DNA of 64,000 nucleotides from Halomonas sp. (GCF_029263665.1 NZ_JAJUFQ010000004.1:1-64000), one strand, 5' to 3'; positions 11,743 to 22,152 are shown, counted from the first letter of the stretch. The notes: generated by a model from the sequence alone, not told the origin. Numbers and translations are program-made.

Positions 11743-12548
11743 GGATAGCCAAGGTGGTCATGAGCCAGTCTCTGCAGATGCCGGTGAGTCGCCGTGATTG
11801 GCCATTCACTCAATATCCGACCCTCAGCGTCATCCAGTCGTGCCACCGGCCATAGACCTTGGACGCTATTACCCACCCAAAGTGCCTCACAACCTGACAG
11901 CTCTTCCACGTCAAGTTCGTCAATCATTAGCTCACCCGCATCCAGCATGACCTGGCGCAAGGTACCAAGGACACCGCAGTGTTCCAGCGACGGCGTACAA
12001 GGCATGGACTGCGATGACGACGACCAGAACAGGTTCATCGCCGTGGCCTCCACCACCCGTGCATGACCATCAGTAACCAGACCCTCGGCAATATCAGGAT
12101 CACGCCACTCATTGCGGGCCAGCACGTTTTCAAGGCGGGCCATATGCTTGATGCCAGCCAGCCTCGGCTGACGCGCCAGGTTCATGTGACACAACCTGAT
12201 CCGCACGCCTTGTTTCCAGCGCGCCTGTTGGGGGGAGAATGGTGTCGCCTGCCAGTACAGGCGAGGGGCCGCTTCCGCGGGCGGCGCGTAACCTCTACCG
12301 CCACTGCCCCGGGTATAGATCAGCTTGAGTACCTGCAACCCATCGCCAAGCCGAGACAGGATGGCATCAAGCTGATCACGGGAAGGCGCAGGGATATCGA
12401 GCACTTTACAGCCATGCATCAAGCGATTCAGATGCTGTTCCCATAACACTGCATTGCCATCACGCACCAGCACCGTCTCGAACAGACCATCGCCATACGC
12501 CAGGCCTCGGTCATCAAAAGGCAGAGACGGCACTGATGCCACAACCAT
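11733..12548 (-). CDS. pabC: Aminodeoxychorismate lyase
   Basis: PFDDRGLAYGDGLFETVLV; GIKHMARLENVLARNEW; position between fabF and mltG; start overlaps the fabF stop. Confidence 0.93.
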   Translation of the reverse strand: MVVASVPSLPFDDRGLAYGDGLFETVLVRDGNAVLWEQHLNRLMHGCKVLDIPAPSRDQLDAILSRLGDGLQVLKLIYTRGSGGRGYAPPAEAAPRLYWQATPFSPQQARWKQGVRIRLCHMNLARQPRLAGIKHMARLENVLARNEWRDPDIAEGLVTDGHARVVEATAMNLFWSSSSQSMPCTPSLEHCGVLGTLRQVMLDAGELMIDELDVEELSGCEALWVGNSVQGLWPVARLDDAEGRILSEWPITATHRHLQRLAHDHLGYPAI

Positions 12549-13786
12549 CAGACACGCTTGAATATCAGGGTGCCATTGGTACCACCAAAGCCGAACGAAT
12601 TCGACAGGGTAATGTCGACCTTGGCTTCGCGCGCGGTATTCGGCACATAATCCAGCACACACCCTTCCTGGGGATTATCCAGGTTGATGGTCGGCGGCAA
12701 CACTTGGTCACGAATGGCCAGGATGCTGAATACGGCTTCGACAGCGCCAGCCGCGCCCAGCAGATGGCCGATCATGGACTTGGTCGAGCTGACCGCGACC
12801 TTGGATGCTGCGGCCCCCATGACCTTCTCGACTGCACGGCTCTCGGCCAGGTCGCCAGCCTGCGTAGAAGTACCATGGGCATTGATATAATCGATCTCGG
12901 ATGGATCAAGCTTGGCATCCTTGATGGCATTGGCCATGGAGGCAGCAGCACCACGACCATCTTCGGGCGGAGATGTCATGTGATAGGCATCATCACTCAT
13001 GCCAAAGCCAACCACTTCGGCATAGATGTTGGCACCACGCGCCTTGGCATGCTCGTAATCTTCCAGGACCAGAACTCCCGCACCATCGGACAGCACGAAA
13101 CCATCGCGGTCACGATCCCACGGGCGGCTAGCAGCAGCCGGATCATCGTTACGCGTGGACAGTGCCCGTGCCGCAGAGAAACCTCCCAGGCCCAATGGCG
13201 TAGTGGCCATTTCTGCACCACCACAGACCATCACATCGGCATCGCCGTAGGCAATGGTACGGGCACTGTAGCCAATGTTATGAGTACCAGTGGTACACGC
13301 GGTGGTGATGGCAATGTTGGGGCCACGGAAACCATGCTGGATCGCCAGGTTCCCCGAGATCATGTTGATGATGGAGCCTGGCACGAAGAATGGCGAGATA
13401 CGACGAGCTCCGCTCTTGAGCAGCGCATTGTGGTTTTGCTCAATCATCGGTAACCCACCGATACCGGAGCCGATGGCAACACCAATTCGGTCGGCATTCT
13501 CATCGCTGCATTCAATACCGGCATCGGCAATCGCCTGCGCGCCAGCGGCCACACCGTATTGAATGAACAGATCCATCTTGCGCGCATCCTTGGGATTCAG
13601 ATACGGGCTGATATCGAAATTCTTGACCGAGCCGCCGAAGCGCGTATTGAAGCCGCTGACATCGAAGTGCTCGATAGGCGCTACACCGCTCTTGCCAGCC
13701 AGGATGCTTTCCCAGCTTTCCTTGACGGTGTTACCCACCGGCGTGACCAAACCAACTCCGGTCACCACTACCCTTCTGCGAGACAT
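12548..13786 (-). CDS. fabF: 3-oxoacyl-[ACP] synthase II
   Basis: [17 protein letters not shown]; active site [37 protein letters not shown]. Confidence 0.97.
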   Translation of the reverse strand: MSRRRVVVTGVGLVTPVGNTVKESWESILAGKSGVAPIEHFDVSGFNTRFGGSVKNFDISPYLNPKDARKMDLFIQYGVAAGAQAIADAGIECSDENADRIGVAIGSGIGGLPMIEQNHNALLKSGARRISPFFVPGSIINMISGNLAIQHGFRGPNIAITTACTTGTHNIGYSARTIAYGDADVMVCGGAEMATTPLGLGGFSAARALSTRNDDPAAASRPWDRDRDGFVLSDGAGVLVLEDYEHAKARGANIYAEVVGFGMSDDAYHMTSPPEDGRGAAASMANAIKDAKLDPSEIDYINAHGTSTQAGDLAESRAVEKVMGAAASKVAVSSTKSMIGHLLGAAGAVEAVFSILAIRDQVLPPTINLDNPQEGCVLDYVPNTAREAKVDITLSNSFGFGGTNGTLIFKRV

Positions 13787-13943
13787 CAGCATTCCTCCAG
13801 ACAACCAATATATTCACGGCGCGCTTCCAGGCAACCACCGCTTTGCGCGCATTATACCGAGACTGACGCCACAGCGCTCCCCCTCTGGACACCATCTATC
13901 GCCACCATCAGGAGATACTTCCACCAAGCGCACCTGATATGCA

Positions 13944-13969
13944 AAAGCCGCCCCTCTGGGGCGGCTTTC
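13944..13969 (-). terminator. Putative terminator/attenuator between acpP and fabF
   Basis: aaagccgcccc-tct-ggggcggcttt perfect stem, T-rich on the minus strand. Confidence 0.8.
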
Positions 13970-14103
13970 CGGGAGGCAGGCTCCCGCAACTGTCTCGACC
14001 GTCTTGGCTGCCTCAGCAATAGCGACAGCAAGCAGTTTCGATCGCGACCAACAGACTTACAAGCATGTTCCGCGCCATCGCATCAGAACAATGCTGTACA
14101 GTC

Positions 14104-14337
14104 TTACTGGTTGGCGTTGACGTAGTCGATAGCTTCCTGAACGGTGGTGATCTTCTCGGCTTCTTCGTCAGGAATCTCAGTATCGAATTCCTCTTCCAGC
14201 GCCATCACCAGCTCGACGGTATCCAGGGAATCAGCGCCCAGGTCCTCGGTGAAGGAAGATGTGTTCTGAATATCTTCTTCCTTGACGTTCAGGCGCTCAG
14301 CCACAACTTTCTTCACGCGCTCTTCGATGGTGCTCAT
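14104..14337 (-). CDS. acpP: Acyl carrier protein
   Basis: 77 aa with [33 protein letters not shown] phosphopantetheine site. Confidence 0.98.
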   Translation of the reverse strand: MSTIEERVKKVVAERLNVKEEDIQNTSSFTEDLGADSLDTVELVMALEEEFDTEIPDEEAEKITTVQEAIDYVNANQ

Positions 14338-14458
14338 TTAGACATACTCCAGTCGTTCACGTTAGCCGTTCTGATGATCAGCCGATTAAATCCGCAAATA
14401 AACTGCGGGGTAGTTTATAGCCCCCTCGGGGTCGACGCAACACACGCAATGCGTGCGA

Positions 14459-15208
14459 TCAGCGCATATTCATGCCGCCATTGACATGCAGAGTTTCTCC
14501 GGTGATATAACCGGCCGACTCCGATGTCAGGAAGCCCACCGCTGCTGCGATTTCTTCGGGCTGTCCCAAACGAGCCAGAGGCACCTGCCCCTTGAGCATC
14601 GCTTGCTGTTCTTCGGACAATGCTTCTGTCATATCCGTAGCGATGAAACCTGGAGCTACTGAATTGACAGTGATTGCCCGGGAAGCCACTTCACGAGCCA
14701 GAGCTCGGGAAAAACCTTCCATGCCCGCTTTCGCCGCAGCATAGTTGGTCTGGCCAAGATTGCCCATGGTTGCCACCACAGAACTGATGGAAACGATACG
14801 CCCCCAACGAGCCTTGGTCATGCCACGCAGGCATGCCTTGCTGACTCGATAGACAGACTTGAGATTGGTATCCATCACACCATCCCATTCATCTTCTTTC
14901 ATGCGCATCAAGAGGTTGTCGCGAGTGATGCCAGCATTATTGACGAGAATGGTCGGTGCGCCAAACTCATCGCTGATGGCCTTGATCAAGGCATCAACGC
15001 CAGCCTGATCGGTCACGTTCAGGCAGCGACCGGCACCTTCGATGCCATTCGCCTTGAGGTCGGCATCAATGCGTTCGGCACCAGCCTCGGAGGTAGCAGT
15101 ACCGATCACGATACGGCCCTGACGGCCCAGCTCATGTGCGATGGCGCGGCCAATGCCACGACTGGCCCCTGTTACAAGGGCGACTCTACGCTCGGTTGTC
15201 ATGATCAC
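14459..15208 (-). CDS. fabG: 3-oxoacyl-[ACP] reductase
   Basis: VTGASRGIGRAIA; NNAGITRDNLLMRM; YAAAKAGMEGF; VAPGFIATDMT. Confidence 0.96.
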   Translation of the reverse strand: MIMTTERRVALVTGASRGIGRAIAHELGRQGRIVIGTATSEAGAERIDADLKANGIEGAGRCLNVTDQAGVDALIKAISDEFGAPTILVNNAGITRDNLLMRMKEDEWDGVMDTNLKSVYRVSKACLRGMTKARWGRIVSISSVVATMGNLGQTNYAAAKAGMEGFSRALAREVASRAITVNSVAPGFIATDMTEALSEEQQAMLKGQVPLARLGQPEEIAAAVGFLTSESAGYITGETLHVNGGMNMR

Positions 15209-15267
15209 TTCCGTTGATTCGTCATATACGACCCGATCACCCTTGGCACCAGTGACCGGGCATCAGA

Positions 15268-16224
15268 TCACAGGGTCTCGCGAGCCAGTTCCAGCGCAGC
15301 GATCAAGCTGTCCGGATCATTGACCGCCAGCCCACGACTACCCTTGGCAATGCGCTTGTTGAGGCCGGTCAGGACCTTGCCAGGACCGCACTCGATGAAT
15401 ACCTCAGCACCACTATTCACCATGGCCTCTACACAAGAGACCCAGCGAACCGGCTGATACAGTTGCTCCACCAAGCGCGTCCGCAAAGTACCGATATCAG
15501 CATGCGCTTGCGCATCAACATTCTGCACCACGCTATAACGTGGGGCACGCAGTTCAATGGCGTCAAGGGCCTCTGATAAACGCTCCGCCGCTGGACGCAT
15601 GAGAGCGCAGTGAGATGGCACAGAGACCGGCAATGGCATGGCACGCTTGGCACCTGCTTCCTGGCAGGCAGCAATCGCGCGCTCTACCGCCGCCTTGGCA
15701 CCAGCAATAACCACCTGCCCCGGAGCATTGTAGTTGACTGCAGCAACCACGTCGCCGTTGGCAGCCTTGGCACAGGCCTCTTCCACCGCGGCATCCTCAA
15801 GACCAAGAATGGCTGCCATGGCACCCTCACCCTCCGGCACGGCTTCCTGCATGGCTTCGCCACGCAAGCGCACCAGGCGCACACCATCAGCGAAGGACAG
15901 TACGCCGGCACACACCATGGCGCTGTATTCCCCCAGACTGTGACCGGCCATGGCGCCAGGACGCGGGCCTTCCATTTCTTGCCAGACCCGCGCAATGGCA
16001 ACACTGGAAGCCAACAGGGCCGGCTGCGTGCAGGCAGTTGCATTGAGCTGCTCCACGGGGCCTTCCTGAACCACTTTCCATAGATCGTAGCCAAGGGCGT
16101 CTGCCGCTTCCTCGAAAGTGGTTCTCACCACGCTGTAGCGCTCAGCCAGCTCGCGCAACATGCCGATCTGCTGAGAGCCCTGTCCAGGAAAGATGAGGGC
16201 AAGCGGTTGTGTCATGTCGATCAC
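15268..16224 (-). CDS. fabD: Malonyl CoA-ACP transacylase
   Basis: ALIFPGQGSQQIGM; GHSLGEYSA active site; ECGPGKVLTGL. Confidence 0.97.
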   Translation of the reverse strand: MIDMTQPLALIFPGQGSQQIGMLRELAERYSVVRTTFEEAADALGYDLWKVVQEGPVEQLNATACTQPALLASSVAIARVWQEMEGPRPGAMAGHSLGEYSAMVCAGVLSFADGVRLVRLRGEAMQEAVPEGEGAMAAILGLEDAAVEEACAKAANGDVVAAVNYNAPGQVVIAGAKAAVERAIAACQEAGAKRAMPLPVSVPSHCALMRPAAERLSEALDAIELRAPRYSVVQNVDAQAHADIGTLRTRLVEQLYQPVRWVSCVEAMVNSGAEVFIECGPGKVLTGLNKRIAKGSRGLAVNDPDSLIAALELARETL

Positions 16225-16239
16225 CTATGCTCTTGTTGG

Positions 16240-17310
16240 TCACCGTGCCACTGCCCGACCATGGGACGAGCCACCTTCCTCTGAGGAGGGCGGCAGCGGA
16301 CGGCGATTGACGAGCTCAGCTTCCAGCCGGCTCGGCAAATCACGGCGAACTTCCTGTACTGCCCGCTTGAGGGCATAGTGGAAGCCAGCGGCATCACAGC
16401 TGCCGTGACTTTTGATAACGATACCCGCCAGCCCAAGCAGGCTGGCGCCATTGTAGCGAACTGGATCCAGCTCGCTCTTCAAACGCTTCAGCGCAGGGCG
16501 AGCAAGCACACCTACCAGGCGGCTGCCCCAATGCGCTTCAAAGGTGGCCTGGACACGCCGCACCAGCATCCTCGCCAACCCTTCGCTGGCCTTGAGCACG
16601 GCATTACCGACAAAGCCATCGCAGACCACCACATCGACCTCACCGGCGAAAATCCCATCGCCTTCAATGAAGCCTTGATAATTGAGGCCGGAAATCCGCC
16701 GAAGTTCGGCATCGGCTTTAAGTACGCTGGCCGCCCCTTTGGTCGACTCCACTCCCACATTGAGCAACGCAATGCGCGGCGCAGTGATGCCATCTACATG
16801 GCGCGCCATGATGTCGCCCATCAGGGCAAAATCAACGAGACGGTCACCACTGACATCGACATTGGCACCCAGATCAAGCAGGTAGCAACGCCCCTCATTA
16901 CGGGTGGGAATAGCCGTACTGATGGCAGGACGAGGCACACCAGCCACCATCCCCAGAGCCCGTCGGGACAGCGCCATCAAGGCTCCAGTATTTCCCGAAC
17001 TGACGCCGACCTGCGCACCACGAGAAGCCACGCATTCCAGCATTCTTGCCATACTGGATGCCTGCCCATGACGCAACGCCTGAGACGCACGCATGTCCTG
17101 AGAGATCACTTGCGGCGCATCTCTCAGGTCCAGACGCGACGCCGCCGCAGCCAGGGGCCGCGGCAGGCGTGAAATCTCGTCTTCCAGAGCACGAACAGGG
17201 CCGAACAACTGAATCTCGAGACTGGGGTCTTCTATCATCGCGCTGGCCGCGCCTGCCACAGCACTATGGGGACCTTTGTCCCCGCCCATGGCATCAACGG
17301 CAATCCGCAT
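16240..17310 (-). CDS. plsX: Phosphate acyltransferase
   Basis: MRIAVDAMGGDKGP; GNTGALM; DLGANVD; GDGIFAGEVDVVVCDGFVGN. Confidence 0.96.
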   Translation of the reverse strand: MRIAVDAMGGDKGPHSAVAGAASAMIEDPSLEIQLFGPVRALEDEISRLPRPLAAAASRLDLRDAPQVISQDMRASQALRHGQASSMARMLECVASRGAQVGVSSGNTGALMALSRRALGMVAGVPRPAISTAIPTRNEGRCYLLDLGANVDVSGDRLVDFALMGDIMARHVDGITAPRIALLNVGVESTKGAASVLKADAELRRISGLNYQGFIEGDGIFAGEVDVVVCDGFVGNAVLKASEGLARMLVRRVQATFEAHWGSRLVGVLARPALKRLKSELDPVRYNGASLLGLAGIVIKSHGSCDAAGFHYALKRAVQEVRRDLPSRLEAELVNRRPLPPSSEEGGSSHGRAVAR

Positions 17311-17345
17311 CTCAGCGGCCAGGCGATATCAGGTACGTCGTCGCC

Positions 17346-17516
17346 TTAGGCGTCGACGACCTTACGACCGCGATAGAAGCCATCCGGAGAAACGTGGTGA
17401 CGCAGATGAGTCGTACCGGTTTCCTTGTCCTGGGACAAAGTCGGTGCGCTCAGCGCATCGTGACTGCGACGCATACCACGCTTGGAACGGGTTTTACGAT
17501 TCTGTTGAACTGCCAT
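17346..17516 (-). CDS. rpmF: 50S ribosomal protein L32 (56 aa, absent from the ORF track)
   Basis: Manual translation [56 protein letters not shown]. Confidence 0.97.
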   Translation of the reverse strand: MAVQQNRKTRSKRGMRRSHDALSAPTLSQDKETGTTHLRHHVSPDGFYRGRKVVDA

Positions 17517-17542
17517 GAGGAATCACTCCACAAAAAAATCGA

Positions 17543-18076
17543 TCAGGTATCGGTGTTGCCCTTGAGGTGCTTGAGCACTTCGAAGGGATTGCCAGAGGGC
17601 GCTTCCGAGACTTCGGTTTCCACCCCGCTGCTCAGCTGTTCTCGCGAGACAGGGCACTCTGACTCGTCGTGGTAAACCACCTGGGGCAAGCAAAGAATCA
17701 ATTCATCTTCGATCACGCCCAGCAGGTTCAGCTGTTCGTTCTCCACCAGTACCGGTTCATAGGTAGCTGGTAGATTGGCGGCCATGTCATCACTGGAAAC
17801 GAGCCCGAGCTGGAAGTCGCTCGCAACATGTTGGGCCATAGGCTCGAGACAGCGACGACAAGGCAGCTGCAATTCGGCCTCCAGGCGCCCCCGGATCACC
17901 CGACGCCCCTGAGCGTCGATGGCGAACTCCAGCCAAACGCTGGCGTCGCCCTGTTGAGTCCCTGCCTCTTCGGTCAGACGACTCATATCGGCCAATGCCA
18001 CTAGGCCATCAAGGTGTTCGGCATGGGCGGCGAGCTTGTATGGCTCGACCCGGCCGGGCAATCGTGAGGTCAACAT
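17543..18076 (-). CDS. yceD: DUF177/YceD family protein (23S rRNA accumulation protein)
   Basis: LQLPCRRCLEPM and DDELILCLPQVVYHD-type motifs; adjacent to rpmF. Confidence 0.9.
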   Translation of the reverse strand: MLTSRLPGRVEPYKLAAHAEHLDGLVALADMSRLTEEAGTQQGDASVWLEFAIDAQGRRVIRGRLEAELQLPCRRCLEPMAQHVASDFQLGLVSSDDMAANLPATYEPVLVENEQLNLLGVIEDELILCLPQVVYHDESECPVSREQLSSGVETEVSEAPSGNPFEVLKHLKGNTDT

Positions 18077-18190
18077 AGGCGCGCAATGATAGGCACTCGG
18101 TAAGTCTCTGTCAAAGCCATATAACCAACAGGTTAGAATTCATTGGTATCTTGAAAGTTCTATACCCCCCATTTGCATCAGGAGATATGC

Positions 18191-18787
18191 ATGCCCGCTC
18201 TGGTTCTGGCCTCCAGCTCCCCTTGGCGTCGAGACCTGCTGTCGCGCCTTGGCCTGCCCTTCACCTGGGATAGCCCTGACATCGACGAAACACCTCTACA
18301 AGGAGAGTCTCCCGCCGCATTGGTGCATCGTCTGGCACTTGCCAAGGCGGAACGACTGACTGATCGCTACCCCGACCATCTGATCATCGGCTCGGACCAG
18401 GTAGCGGTATTCGATGACCAGATTCTCGGCAAACCTCACACCGAAGAGCGCGCCCGCGCCAACCTGAGCGCCTTTTCAGGACATCGCGTCAGCTTCCTGA
18501 CGGGGCTGGCCCTGATCGACACCACTCGCTCAAGCCACCGTGTCAGCCATGAACGCTACGATGTCGTGTTTCGCATGCTCAGCGAGGCCGAAATCGCCAC
18601 TTACGTAGCTCGGGAAAAGCCTCTGGACAGCGCAGGCAGCTTCCGCCTGGAAGGCCTGGGCATCACGCTGTTTGAACGCCTGGAAGGAGATGACCCAAAC
18701 ACCCTTATCGGCTTGCCCCTGATACGCCTGTGTCAATGGCTGAGAGAAGCCGGTCTCGACCCACTTCTCTCAGCTCATTCAAGTTGA
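18191..18787 (+). CDS. Maf-like nucleotide pyrophosphatase
   Basis: LVLASSSPWRRDLLSRLGLPF; GSDQVAVFD; DSAGSFRLEGLG. Confidence 0.94.
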   Translation: MPALVLASSSPWRRDLLSRLGLPFTWDSPDIDETPLQGESPAALVHRLALAKAERLTDRYPDHLIIGSDQVAVFDDQILGKPHTEERARANLSAFSGHRVSFLTGLALIDTTRSSHRVSHERYDVVFRMLSEAEIATYVAREKPLDSAGSFRLEGLGITLFERLEGDDPNTLIGLPLIRLCQWLREAGLDPLLSAHSS

Positions 18788-18809
18788 CAGGGGATTGGCC
18801 GACCAGGAC

Positions 18810-19871
18810 TCAAGGCAACTGATAGCGTAGCGGTGAACTTGCCTGCGGCACACCCAGCCATTCGGCAGCCACATCGCTGAAGCGACGACTCAGGCGCTCA
18901 AAAGGATCCTGCGCCGGAGTGTAGTCCTTGAGCTGGGGATCATCATCACCCAACCGCTCGCGCAGCACACCTTCAATTGTCCCCAGGCGATCGACCAACC
19001 CTTCATCGATGGCCTGCTCACCTGTCCACACCAACCCGCTGAACAAGCGCGGATCATCGCCCAGGCGGTCTCCGCGCCCTGCCTTGACATCATTGATGAA
19101 CTGGCGATGGGTGGTTTCCAGCACACTCTGCCAGAACTCCCGCTGCTCAGGCTTGATCGTGGTGAACGGATCGAGAAAAGCCTTGTTCTCGCCGGCAGTA
19201 AACACTCGCCGCTCGACCCCAAGGCGCTCGATGGCACCTTCCAGTCCAAAGCCTGAATAGATGACGCCAATCGACCCCACCAGGCTGGCGGGTGCAGCCA
19301 CGATCTCATCAGCGGCGGACGCAATATAATAAGCACCACTGGCACCGATATCCTCAATCACGGCGATGATCGGCTTGTCCCCGGAGTCACGCAGGCGCAT
19401 AAGCTCATCGTAGATACGCTGGGACTGGACCGGACTGCCACCGGGACTATCGATATCCACGACCAGGGCCACGCTGTTCTCGGCATCCCACGCAGCCCGG
19501 ATACCTTCGATGATCCGATCAGCATTGGCTGGAGACTCCTGTGAGATGACCCCATCGACCCGGACCACCCCCAGGTGTTCCTCTTTTGCAGGAGTTTCCA
19601 TTGGCACCCTCAGCACAGCCCAGGCCACCAATGCCACCAGAGTCAAGAAGAGCAATAGAAAGGAGAAGCGAAAAAACAGCTTCCAACGCCGCGTACGGCG
19701 CTGCTCAGCGAGAACACCACCAATCCAGCGATCCATCATCTCCACCTGAGCCAAGCGCTGTCGCTCGCGCAGCGCCGCAGCATCGTCGCCAGCAGGCACT
19801 TGAGAGGAGTCACCGCTAGCCGCAACGCCCTCACCTTCTGTCCAGGGATCACGATCCTTCTTGTCGCTCAT
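18810..19871 (-). CDS. sppA: S49 family signal peptide peptidase
   Basis: N-terminal TM segment; DIDSPGGSPVQSQRIYDEL; IGASGAYYIASAADEIVA. Confidence 0.93.
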   Translation of the reverse strand: MSDKKDRDPWTEGEGVAASGDSSQVPAGDDAAALRERQRLAQVEMMDRWIGGVLAEQRRTRRWKLFFRFSFLLLFLTLVALVAWAVLRVPMETPAKEEHLGVVRVDGVISQESPANADRIIEGIRAAWDAENSVALVVDIDSPGGSPVQSQRIYDELMRLRDSGDKPIIAVIEDIGASGAYYIASAADEIVAAPASLVGSIGVIYSGFGLEGAIERLGVERRVFTAGENKAFLDPFTTIKPEQREFWQSVLETTHRQFINDVKAGRGDRLGDDPRLFSGLVWTGEQAIDEGLVDRLGTIEGVLRERLGDDDPQLKDYTPAQDPFERLSRRFSDVAAEWLGVPQASSPLRYQLP

Positions 19872-19895
19872 ATCACCCTCTCATCCTTTGCACCT

Positions 19896-20549
19896 TCAAT
19901 TTCCCAGCAAATAGTCGATCAGCTCGGGAAAGCCATCGACGACTTGCCGGGGATGACTGGCTTCAAGCCGATCACGAGCATGCACTCCGTAGGTGACAGC
20001 AATGCGATCCATGTTCAAGGCCCGAGCCATTTCCATGTCATATTCGGTATCACCGATCATCACAGCACGCTCAACGCCGACACCAAGTTCTGCCAACAAC
20101 TCCTGCAGCATTTGAGGATGAGGTTTGGAGCGCGTTTCATCGGCCGTACGGCTGGCTGCAAAGATATGGCCAGTACCGGTTTCACGGAACGCCCGATCAA
20201 GCCCTCTCCGGCTCTTGCCCGTAGCTACGGCCAAACGCGTGCCCGGCCTTGCAGCTAGGCGGTCAATTCCGGCCATGACGCCGGGATAAAAGGTCATGGG
20301 CGTGGTATCGCCCTGAACGAAATGATAGGCATAACGGGTCTTGAGGTGATCAGCCTGCTCGGCTCCAATCCCGGGACACAGAGTCTCGATTGCTTCGGGC
20401 AACCCCAAACCGATGATATTGCGTATCGCCTCCACCTCAAGCTCTCCCCATTCCGCTTCGCGGGCTGCTACCTGCATGCTGCCCACAATACGGCCGATGG
20501 AGTCCATCAGGGTTCCGTCCCAGTCGAAGATGATCAGATCATATGGCAA
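19896..20549 (-). CDS. HAD-IA family hydrolase (phosphoglycolate phosphatase-like)
   Basis: LIIFDWDGTLMDS; GDTEYDMEMARA. Confidence 0.9.
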   Translation of the reverse strand: MPYDLIIFDWDGTLMDSIGRIVGSMQVAAREAEWGELEVEAIRNIIGLGLPEAIETLCPGIGAEQADHLKTRYAYHFVQGDTTPMTFYPGVMAGIDRLAARPGTRLAVATGKSRRGLDRAFRETGTGHIFAASRTADETRSKPHPQMLQELLAELGVGVERAVMIGDTEYDMEMARALNMDRIAVTYGVHARDRLEASHPRQVVDGFPELIDYLLGN

Positions 20550-20615
20550 TACACAGTCCCCCTGACACCATGGATGGATGGGAAGCCGCTCATTCTGCCA
20601 CTGCAGGCCTCAGCC

Positions 20616-20697
20616 ATGCCACCACAACTGCGCCACTAGAAACTGCGTCACTACAGCTGTAGCACTAGCTGTAGCACTGCATTGTGCATTACCAATT
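20616..20697. repeat. 12-15 bp (mode 14) degenerate tandem repeat, ~6 units
   Basis: ATGCCACCACAACT/GCGCCACTAGAAACT/GCGTCACTACAGCT/GTAGCACTAGCT/GTAGCACTGCATT/GTGCATTACCAATT. Confidence 0.75.
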
Positions 20698-20729
20698 ATG
20701 CGGCACAGCCCATAAGGGCAGGACGAGCG

Positions 20730-21989
20730 CTAGTCACCAAGTCGAGTCACTACCTGGGCGTTTGCCTCCAGCGTCCGATGAACCGGGCAGCGATCGGCAA
20801 TGGACAGAAGTGCATCACGCTGCTCAGCGCTGAGATCTCCTGTCAGGTACAGGACACGCTCGAAGCGATCGATCTGCTTGGCATCATGATTGGAGCAATC
20901 CTGGCAATCCTCGGCATGCACTCGTCCATGGGAGACATCGACAGCCACATCGACAAGCGGGAATTTCTTGCGCCGAGCATAGCTACGCACCGTCATCGAC
21001 GTGCAGGCCCCAAGGGCAGCGGCCAATAGCTGGTAGGGGGTAAGTCCAAGGTTCGTACCACCGAACGACTCGGGTTCGTCGGCTCGCAAATAGTGAACAC
21101 CTGAAACAATGTCCTGGAGAAAGCCGTCAGGGTCCGCCTCATGGATGCGAGTGATCCCTTCCGGAGCTTCAGGTGGAGGTGTCGGAGCCACAAGCCCCAG
21201 ATAGCGCGATGACCAACTGGCAATCACCTTTGCGGCGTACTCGGCATCTTCAGCCCGAGTCAATAAATGATCGGCATCATCCAGCGAGACAAAACTGCGC
21301 GGATGGCGAGCAGCCGTAAATATGTCAGTCGCATTATCGATACCTACCACCTCATCTCGGGGGGCATGCAGAATCAGGAGCGCTCGTCCCAAGGTTGCAA
21401 TGCGCTGACGTTGCTGCTGCCCTCTTACATCCTCAAGAAAGCTGCGACGGATGGTGAACGGCCGCCCGGCCAAGGTGAGCTGGGCCTCTCCCTGATGCTC
21501 AATGGCATCAATGCTCGAATCAAAGTTATGCAGTACATGTGCTGGATCGTATGGCGCCCCAATGGTCGCCACCGCCTTGACAGAGGGAAGACGAGTGGCT
21601 GCTGCAATCACCGCTGCACCACCGAGCGAGTGTCCAATCAACAATGCAGGAGCCTGACCACGCTGCTCAAGAAAAGCAGCGGCAGCCGTCAGGTCATCGA
21701 CATTGGAAGTGAAATCCGTGTTGGCAAACTCACCCTGCGAGTGTCCCAGGCCGGTAAAGTCGAAGCGCAGCACTGCCACGCCCCGTTCCACCAGGCGCTC
21801 GGATATGCGTCGAGCTGCCAGAATATCCTTGCTGCAGGTAAAGCAGTGGGCAAAAACTGCGACTGCCTGCGGCTTGCCCGCAGCAGGACGGTCAAAACGC
21901 GCCGCCAGCATATTGCCACTGTGCCCGGGGAACTGCTCCTTCTCACTGATCATACGCACGATAGGACGCCTCTTCTCTGTCATTGCCAT
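20730..21989 (-). CDS. Bifunctional alpha/beta hydrolase-OsmC family protein
   Basis: N-terminal half has GHSLGGAAVIAA nucleophile elbow; C-terminal half has GLTPYQLLAAALGACTSMTVRSYARRKKFPL and CPVHRTLE OsmC motifs. Confidence 0.92.
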   Translation of the reverse strand: MAMTEKRRPIVRMISEKEQFPGHSGNMLAARFDRPAAGKPQAVAVFAHCFTCSKDILAARRISERLVERGVAVLRFDFTGLGHSQGEFANTDFTSNVDDLTAAAAFLEQRGQAPALLIGHSLGGAAVIAAATRLPSVKAVATIGAPYDPAHVLHNFDSSIDAIEHQGEAQLTLAGRPFTIRRSFLEDVRGQQQRQRIATLGRALLILHAPRDEVVGIDNATDIFTAARHPRSFVSLDDADHLLTRAEDAEYAAKVIASWSSRYLGLVAPTPPPEAPEGITRIHEADPDGFLQDIVSGVHYLRADEPESFGGTNLGLTPYQLLAAALGACTSMTVRSYARRKKFPLVDVAVDVSHGRVHAEDCQDCSNHDAKQIDRFERVLYLTGDLSAEQRDALLSIADRCPVHRTLEANAQVVTRLGD

Positions 21990-22043
21990 GTCGTCATTGC
22001 TAGGTCGTCATTACTGCGCCACCATTACAGCAGCGTCATTACC
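21974..22043. repeat. 14-bp x 5 degenerate tandem repeat spanning the start codon of the hydrolase-OsmC gene
   Basis: TCTCTGTCATTGCC/ATGTCGTCATTGCT/AGGTCGTCATTACT/GCGCCACCATTACA/GCAGCGTCATTACC. Confidence 0.85.
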
Positions 22044-22152
22044 GCACCTGCTGCATGCGCAAACCTGGCAGAGTAGAGTTACCTATCAGCCCTTCTGCCA
22101 CAAGTCAGAAAGGACCATACTAGTGACCAGAACCCTCTGAATATAATGAGGC

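Noticed and set aside
12536-13453. 305-aa plus-strand ORF antisense to fabF
   Set aside because: Antisense shadow of fabF; no recognisable domain or ribosome-binding context.
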